A stretch of 64,000 nt of DNA from Sva-07 sp963716095. GTDB lineage: Bacteria > Actinomycetota > Acidimicrobiia > Acidimicrobiales > Ilumatobacteraceae. Positions 59,593 to 64,000 of the stretch are shown in pieces (positions within the stretch are counted from its first letter, which is position 1; each line of letters begins with the position of its first letter). The DNA lies in NCBI GenBank assembly GCA_963716095.1, contig CAVQSV010000011.1, positions 62,001 through 126,000 of the forward strand. Reading direction: 5' to 3'. The notes beneath the pieces are model-generated. The model was not told where the DNA came from, made no database searches, and was given only the letters and a program-made list of their open reading frames with translations. Made by a program: the position numbers and the translations under genes.

Positions 59593-60792
59593 TCACGCAG
59601 AAGCCGGTCGACCGATCACAGGAGCGGGCAGGACCTCTTCGGCGAAGCGGGCCATCTGCTCGTCGGCCTTCTTGTAGGGGTCGCCGAGCAGGTGCGGGAA
59701 CAGCGTGAGGTACTCGAGTCCGAGCAGGTCGCGGTAGAAGGCGATCCCCTCGGCGACCTGCTCGGGCGGGCCGACCAGGATCGTCTTGTTCTCGATCGAC
59801 TCGTCGAGCGTCGGGATCAGACCCGGCTGGGCGGGCTTGCCGTCGGGACCCATGTAGCCCCGGCTCCAGCCGTACGGGCCGAGGAACTTCCAGAACTCGT
59901 CGTGACCGGGCAACGCTGACGCCCGAGCCTCCTCCATCGTGTCTTCGATCCGGTAGGACACGACGAGCATGCGCTTCTCGTGCGCAGCCAATTCGATGTC
60001 GTGCGCGGCGTGGTACTTCTCGCCGTACGTGTCCCAGAACCGCTTGATGAAGCTGTAGTGCTGGTTCCAGAACACGGCACCGTGGTCGACGATGGGTACG
60101 TAGTCGAGCGTCGGCGGCGACGTGACCGCCTGCCAGATCTCGAACGGGTGAATCGGCTTGGGGATCAGCGTGAGGTCCTGCACCGTCTCGCCGCGGTCGG
60201 GGATGCCCGGAATCGGAATCTGGAAGTGCTTGCCCTGGAACGAAAAGCTCTCCTGGTTCAACGCTCGACGGATGATCTCCATCGACTCCTCGAAGATCTC
60301 ACGGTTGTGGAGGTCGGCGGCGACCTGGTCGGGGTTGTCCATCGAGCCGATCGACACCCCCTTGTCGTTGAGGTGCAGCACCTCACGGGGCACCGTGCCG
60401 CGCCCGACCCCGAGCATCGCTCGACCGCCCGACAGGTTGTGCAGTGTGGCGAAGTCCTCAGCGAGGCGCATCGGGTTCCACTGCGGCACCACGTTGAACA
60501 TCGCGCCGAAGCGCAGCTTCGTGGTCTGCGCTGCGATCCAGGTCGAGATCAACAGCCCGTTCGGGATGACCTCGTAGCCCTCGTACTGGAAGTGGTGTTC
60601 GGTGGTCCAGAACGAGTCGAACCCGAGGCGCTCTGCCTCCTTGGCCGAGTTGACGTAGTCGAGCGTCGCCTGCCAGCAGGCCTCGTTCGAGTAGCGACGA
60701 TCCATCGGTGCAGGGGCACCCGCACCTGCGTCGTCCATCTCGACGCCTCCGAAGAAGAAGGCTCCCAGTTTCAGATCGGGGCGTTCGGTCAT
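59593..60792 (-). CDS. Luciferase-like (FMN/F420) monooxygenase
   Basis: A 399-residue bacterial-luciferase-fold protein: GFDSFWTTEHHFQYEGYEVI, TTKLRFGAMFNVVPQWNPMR, EDFATLHNLSGGRAMLGVGR and VGPPEQVAEGIAFYRDLLGL. The fold is shared by FMN monooxygenases and F420-dependent enzymes; actinobacterial context makes either possible. ATG 60792, divergent by 18 bases from the cytosine-deaminase-like gene, so the promoters overlap. Confidence 0.9.
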   Translation of the reverse strand: MTERPDLKLGAFFFGGVEMDDAGAGAPAPMDRRYSNEACWQATLDYVNSAKEAERLGFDSFWTTEHHFQYEGYEVIPNGLLISTWIAAQTTKLRFGAMFNVVPQWNPMRLAEDFATLHNLSGGRAMLGVGRGTVPREVLHLNDKGVSIGSMDNPDQVAADLHNREIFEESMEIIRRALNQESFSFQGKHFQIPIPGIPDRGETVQDLTLIPKPIHPFEIWQAVTSPPTLDYVPIVDHGAVFWNQHYSFIKRFWDTYGEKYHAAHDIELAAHEKRMLVVSYRIEDTMEEARASALPGHDEFWKFLGPYGWSRGYMGPDGKPAQPGLIPTLDESIENKTILVGPPEQVAEGIAFYRDLLGLEYLTLFPHLLGDPYKKADEQMARFAEEVLPAPVIGRPASA

Positions 60793-60810
60793 CGGGCTAG
60801 CTTCGCGCAC

Positions 60811-62021
60811 ATGTCCAGCACGCTCCTACGGCAGGCAACGATTGTTCACGCCGGCGTCACACGACCGGACCACGACATCCGTCTCGTGGACGACACGATC
60901 ACCGAGGTCGGGCCGGACCTTCCGGTTGGCCGATCGACGGTCACCGAACTCGCCGGATGGATCGTCGTCCCTGCAGCGGTCGAACCGCACGCCCACCTCG
61001 ACAAGGCGTTCCTGGCAGAACAGATCCCGAACGAGACCGGCGACTTGATGGGCGCGATCGATGCAATGAAGGCCAATCGGCACCTCCTGAACGTCGACGA
61101 GACGATCGAGCGAGCCGAACGAGCGGCTCGACTGATGGCCCGCAACGGCTACCGCACGGTTCGCACACACGCCGACACGACAACGGAGCACGGGCTGCGC
61201 AGCATCGAAGCACTGACCGAGGTTCGCCGACGCGTGGTCGACGTCATCGACGTCGAGATCGTTGCGCTGTGCGGGTGGCCGGTCGTCGGGGCCGGACGCT
61301 GCTGACCAACGGGCGCTGCTGCCGTGATGCACTCGAATGCCGGCGCCGACCTCGTCGGTGGATGCCCCCACTTGGAGGAGGACGGCCGATCCGCCGAGGC
61401 GACTGCGTTCTTCCTGCAGACGGCGTCGGACCACGGCGTCGGCGTCGACCTGCACACCGACGAGACGCTCGACCCCGGCGGCGACGGGACTGGTGGAGCT
61501 GGCCACGATGGTGTCCGACGGCTTCGAGCACTCTGTGACGGCCAGTCATTGCGTCAGCCTCGGAATGCAGGAGGCAACGCGTCAACGCGAGATCGCTGAG
61601 CTCGTCGCTGCGAGCGGGCATCGGCGTCGTCGCCCTCCCCCACACGAACCTCTACCTCCAAGGCCGCGGATCAGCGCCGATGCCACGCGGGCTCACGGCG
61701 GTCGCTGCGCTGCGAGCGGCCGGCGTCGACGTGGCAGCTGGAGCCGACAACCTGCAGGATCCGTTCAACCCGCTCGGTCGCGCCTGTCCGTTCGAAACGG
61801 CCGGCCTGATGGTCATGACGGCCCATCTCCAGCCGCACGAAGCATGGGCATCCGTGACCGACAACGCCGCACGAATCCTGCGGCGCGACACCCTGTCGGT
61901 GGCCCCCGGCGAGCGGGCTGATCTGCTTGCCGTGCGCGCGGCTACTGTTCGTGAAGCAATCGCGTTCGGACCGAATGATCGCATGGTGTGGCACCGCGGC
62001 CGCACGGTGCCCTCGGCCTGA
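60811..62021 (+). CDS. Cytosine-deaminase-like amidohydrolase, several frameshifts
   Basis: Metal-dependent amidohydrolase of about 400 codons in the CodA-like branch. Fragments in order: AGWIVVPAAVEPHAHLDKAF (metal HxH), IVALCGWPVVGA, GADLVGGCPHLEEDG, GVGVDLHTDETLDP (metal His), VTASHCVSLGMQ (metal His), LPHTNLYLQGRGS and ADNLQDPFNPLGRACPFETA (metal Asp), ending RMVWHRGRTVPSA. Frame breaks lie near 61285, 61311, 61492 and 61617 (a GGG run). All catalytic blocks survive, so loss of function is not proven. The next genes are an ABC importer, suggesting uptake and deamination of an N-heterocycle. Confidence 0.8.
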
Positions 62022-62121
62022 AACACGATGTACACACATGTGACTCACCGGAGTTGCACAACCGCCATAGGGTCGACCGAGGCTGCCACATCCGGGTGGC
62101 CGCGAGGGAGAATTGTTCAAC

Positions 62122-62910
62122 GTGTCCACGAGCGCCGAAACGTCGACAGCCACCGCCACTCCTGGGAACCCGTCTGACGACGTTGCGCTGCGTTTCGATG
62201 GCCTGTCGATGGTGTTCGCCGATGGGACACACGCCCTCGACAACGTGTCGTTCTCCGTGCGTCGAGGCGAGTTCGTCACCGTCGTCGGTCCGTCGGGGTG
62301 CGGCAAGTCGACCCTGCTCCGCGTGGCATCAGGCCTGGAGGAGAACGCCTCGGGTACGTGTGAGGTCGATCGAGAGTCGATCGGGTACGTCTTCCAGGAT
62401 GCGACGCTGCTCCCCTGGCGAACCGTGCAACGAAACGTCGAGCTGATCGCCGAACTCCACCACATGCCCAAACAGGAGCGCTCGCGACGAGCGGCCGAGG
62501 CGATCGAACTGGTCGGGCTCGACGGGCACCAGGACAAGCATCCCAAGCAACTGTCCGGTGGCATGAAGATGCGCTGTTCGCTGGCACGATCGCTCGTGAT
62601 GGACCCGAAGGTGTTCCTGTTCGACGAGCCGTTCGGCGCCCTCGACGAGATCAGCCGCGAACGGCTCAACGACGAATTGTTGCAGTTGTTCACCGGCGTC
62701 GGTTTCGCCGGGCTGTTCATCACCCACTCGATCGCCGAGGCCGTGTTCATGTCGACACGGGTGATCGTGATGTCGGGTCGCCCGGGGCGCATCCTCGCCG
62801 ACATCGACATCCCGTTCGACTATCCCCGGCGACCCGAACTCCGCTACGAGGCCGAATTCGCCGAGGTGTCCGGGCAAGTGTCCGAGTACCTCAAGGAGGC
62901 GCACGGATGA
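62122..62910 (+). CDS. ABC transporter ATPase (SsuB/TauB/ThiZ type)
   Basis: ATPase of about 262 residues. Walker A is VVGPSGCGKSTLLRVASG, the Q-loop is in YVFQDATLLPWRTVQRNVEL, the signature is KQLSGGMKMRCSLARSLV, Walker B is VFLFDEPFGALDE, and the switch His is in FITHSIAEAVF. The set resembles ATPases of nitrate/sulfonate/taurine/HMP importers. GTG 62122 with GAGGGAG 11 bases upstream is preferred over TTG 62113. The 100-base gap before it contains the palindrome CACATGTG (62035-62042), a possible operator. The stop overlaps the permease start (ATGA). Confidence 0.93.
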   Translation: MSTSAETSTATATPGNPSDDVALRFDGLSMVFADGTHALDNVSFSVRRGEFVTVVGPSGCGKSTLLRVASGLEENASGTCEVDRESIGYVFQDATLLPWRTVQRNVELIAELHHMPKQERSRRAAEAIELVGLDGHQDKHPKQLSGGMKMRCSLARSLVMDPKVFLFDEPFGALDEISRERLNDELLQLFTGVGFAGLFITHSIAEAVFMSTRVIVMSGRPGRILADIDIPFDYPRRPELRYEAEFAEVSGQVSEYLKEAHG

Positions 62911-63797
62911 CCATCATCGCCGAGCCAGAACAGATCGGCTTCGACGGCCCTCGGAGCGACGGCGAGAGTGCGCAGGCGCCGCCGGAGGTCCGAGCCCGCG
63001 GGCGCCTTGCTGCGGCGCTGTGGCACTACGGCCCGATCCTGCTGGTGTTCGCACTGTTCGTCGGCTTCTGGTACCTCACCCACTACGTGCTGCTGAGCGA
63101 GAATCGCCGGTTCATCGTGCCGCCGCCGCACGATGTGATCCAGGAGTCCTTCTTCAACGAGGTCGCGCGATCGGAGTTGTTCGAAGGCTTGATCAACACC
63201 GCCCGAATCGCTCTGTACGGCTTCGTGATCGCGACGGTCCTCGGCATGATCGGCGCCATCGTGATGGCCTACAACCGCACGTTGGAGCGCGCACTGTTTC
63301 CGTACGCCGTCGTGTTGCAGACGATTCCGGTCCTGGCGCTCGTGCCGCTGTTCTCGATTTGGTTCGGGCCGACTCGGACAGCGCGGGTGGTCACGTGCGT
63401 GCTGGTTGCGATCTTCCCGATGCTCACCAGCTTCCTCTTCGGCCTGAAGTCGGTCGATCGAGGCCACCTCGACCTGTTCAAGCTGCACGGTGCCAGCTGG
63501 TTCACGCAGCTCCGCAAGCTGCAGCTGCCTGCGGCGATGCCGTCGATCTTCACCGGGCTGCGCATCGGAGCCGGTCTGTGCGTCGTCGGGGCTCTGGTCG
63601 CCGACTTCTTCTTCAGCCGTGGCGACCTCGGTCTCGGCCGACTGCTGAACAATTACGCCAAACAACTGCTCTACGAGCGCCTCTTCGGAGGCGTCATCCT
63701 CGCGTCGCTGCTCGGCGTCACCATCTACGGCCTGATCAGTTGGCTGTCGAACCGGTCGCTGCGCAGCTGGCACGAATCCGAGTCCGGTCATTCGTGA
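62907..63797 (+). CDS. ABC transporter permease (SsuC/TauC/ThiX type)
   Basis: A 296-residue permease with about six membrane helices. The EAA loop reads LDLFKLHGASWFTQLRKLQL PAAMPSIFTGLRIGAG, typical of the nitrate/taurine/thiamin-precursor group. A 40-residue charged N-terminus precedes the first helix (PILLVFALFVGFWYL). It is coupled to the ATPase by ATGA and followed after 71 bases by the binding protein. Confidence 0.93.
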   Translation: MTIIAEPEQIGFDGPRSDGESAQAPPEVRARGRLAAALWHYGPILLVFALFVGFWYLTHYVLLSENRRFIVPPPHDVIQESFFNEVARSELFEGLINTARIALYGFVIATVLGMIGAIVMAYNRTLERALFPYAVVLQTIPVLALVPLFSIWFGPTRTARVVTCVLVAIFPMLTSFLFGLKSVDRGHLDLFKLHGASWFTQLRKLQLPAAMPSIFTGLRIGAGLCVVGALVADFFFSRGDLGLGRLLNNYAKQLLYERLFGGVILASLLGVTIYGLISWLSNRSLRSWHESESGHS

Positions 63798-63868
63798 ACC
63801 CGGCACGGAAGCAACACCCACATCCACATCCCAGACACCCATACCAACTCCTCAGGGGGAGCACCCAC

Positions 63869-64000
63869 ATGACACCAACCACCAAGAAGGCGCTCGCGCT
63901 CGTCGTGGCGCTCGGCGCCGTCGCCGCGGCCTGCGGCAGCGACGACGACAGCTCCAGCGAGTCGGCCTCGACCGACGGCGAAACAGTCACGACCGACGAC
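63869..64000 (+). CDS. ABC transporter substrate-binding lipoprotein (3' partial)
   Basis: The first 44 codons are visible: a lipoprotein signal (KKALALVVALGAVAAACGSD) with lipobox A-A-C-G and a Ser/Thr/Asp spacer. AGGGGGA lies eight bases before ATG 63869. Position after the permease identifies it as the binding protein of this importer, probably of the NMT1/THI5-like type; the ligand-binding part is beyond the window. Confidence 0.85.
   Translation, partial: MTPTTKKALALVVALGAVAAACGSDDDSSSESASTDGETVTTDD

Overview
The window is high-GC DNA from an actinobacterium, most likely of the class Acidimicrobiia (Ilumatobacter-like). This is judged from gene content only: the conserved actinobacterial block pgsA-gcvH-FHA(GarA)-MerR(FtsR)-DUF151-MerR, a DDN-type F420-dependent reductase, a DUF222/HNH protein, surface proteins of the acidimicrobial style, and a eukaryote-like fused acyl-CoA carboxylase.

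Layout. 1-0.7 kb: end of a peptidoglycan-binding M23 endopeptidase. 0.77-3.9 kb: a tandem glycine riboswitch followed by gcvP. 3.9-4.7 kb: an Sfp-type phosphopantetheinyl transferase (PPTase) that converges on a large minus-strand operon. That operon (21.0 down to 4.8 kb) encodes an acyl-CoA dehydrogenase, a giant secondary-lipid/PUFA-type synthase (KS-AT-KS-five ACPs-KR-DH, about 3,000 residues) and a fused carboxylase-like protein (biotin-carboxylase-like, biotin carrier, carboxyltransferase). 21.4-27.1 kb: a Lys-rich repeat protein, then the minus-strand block pgsA, gcvH, FHA protein, ftsR-like merR, DUF151, merR, gcvT, so the P, T and H proteins of glycine cleavage are all present but in two places. 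27.1-43.9 kb: housekeeping and small-metabolite enzymes (HIT, SRAP, phosphoesterase, amidohydrolase, DUF2817, kinase, phosphatase, BrkB, MFS, DDN, SDR, hydrolase, VOC, methyltransferase). 44-48.9 kb: an accessory-looking stretch with a Thr-rich membrane protein, a truncated radical-SAM sulfatase-maturase remnant, a collagen-like surface protein, an HNH remnant, tRNA-Pro(GGG) and a DUF222/HNH gene. 48.9-53.1 kb: der, a DUF512 radical-SAM gene and ispH. 53.2-60.8 kb: acyl-CoA dehydrogenase, SirB1-like protein, acyl-CoA ligase, GDPD, gamma-glutamyltransferase-like and luciferase-like genes, interspersed with a family of 40-bp palindromic repeats. 60.8-64 kb: a cytosine-deaminase-like amidohydrolase followed by an ABC importer whose binding protein runs off the window.

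The most unusual system is the lipid-synthase operon. All five ACP domains carry threonine where the phosphopantetheine serine should be. The biotin-carboxylase-like part of the carboxylase has lost its ATP-grasp core and catalytic motifs, while the biotin-carrier and carboxyltransferase parts look intact. A PPTase gene lies beside it.

Caveat: at least 16 reading-frame breaks are visible in otherwise well-conserved genes (PPTase, carboxylase, synthase, Lys-rich protein, collagen-like protein, DUF222, acyl-CoA ligase, cytosine-deaminase-like gene). Most are explained by a single extra base, several in short homopolymers, with no loss of conserved residues around them. Assembly or read errors are the simplest explanation; real decay cannot be excluded from one sequence. 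Such genes are annotated here as reconstructed units plus their open segments.
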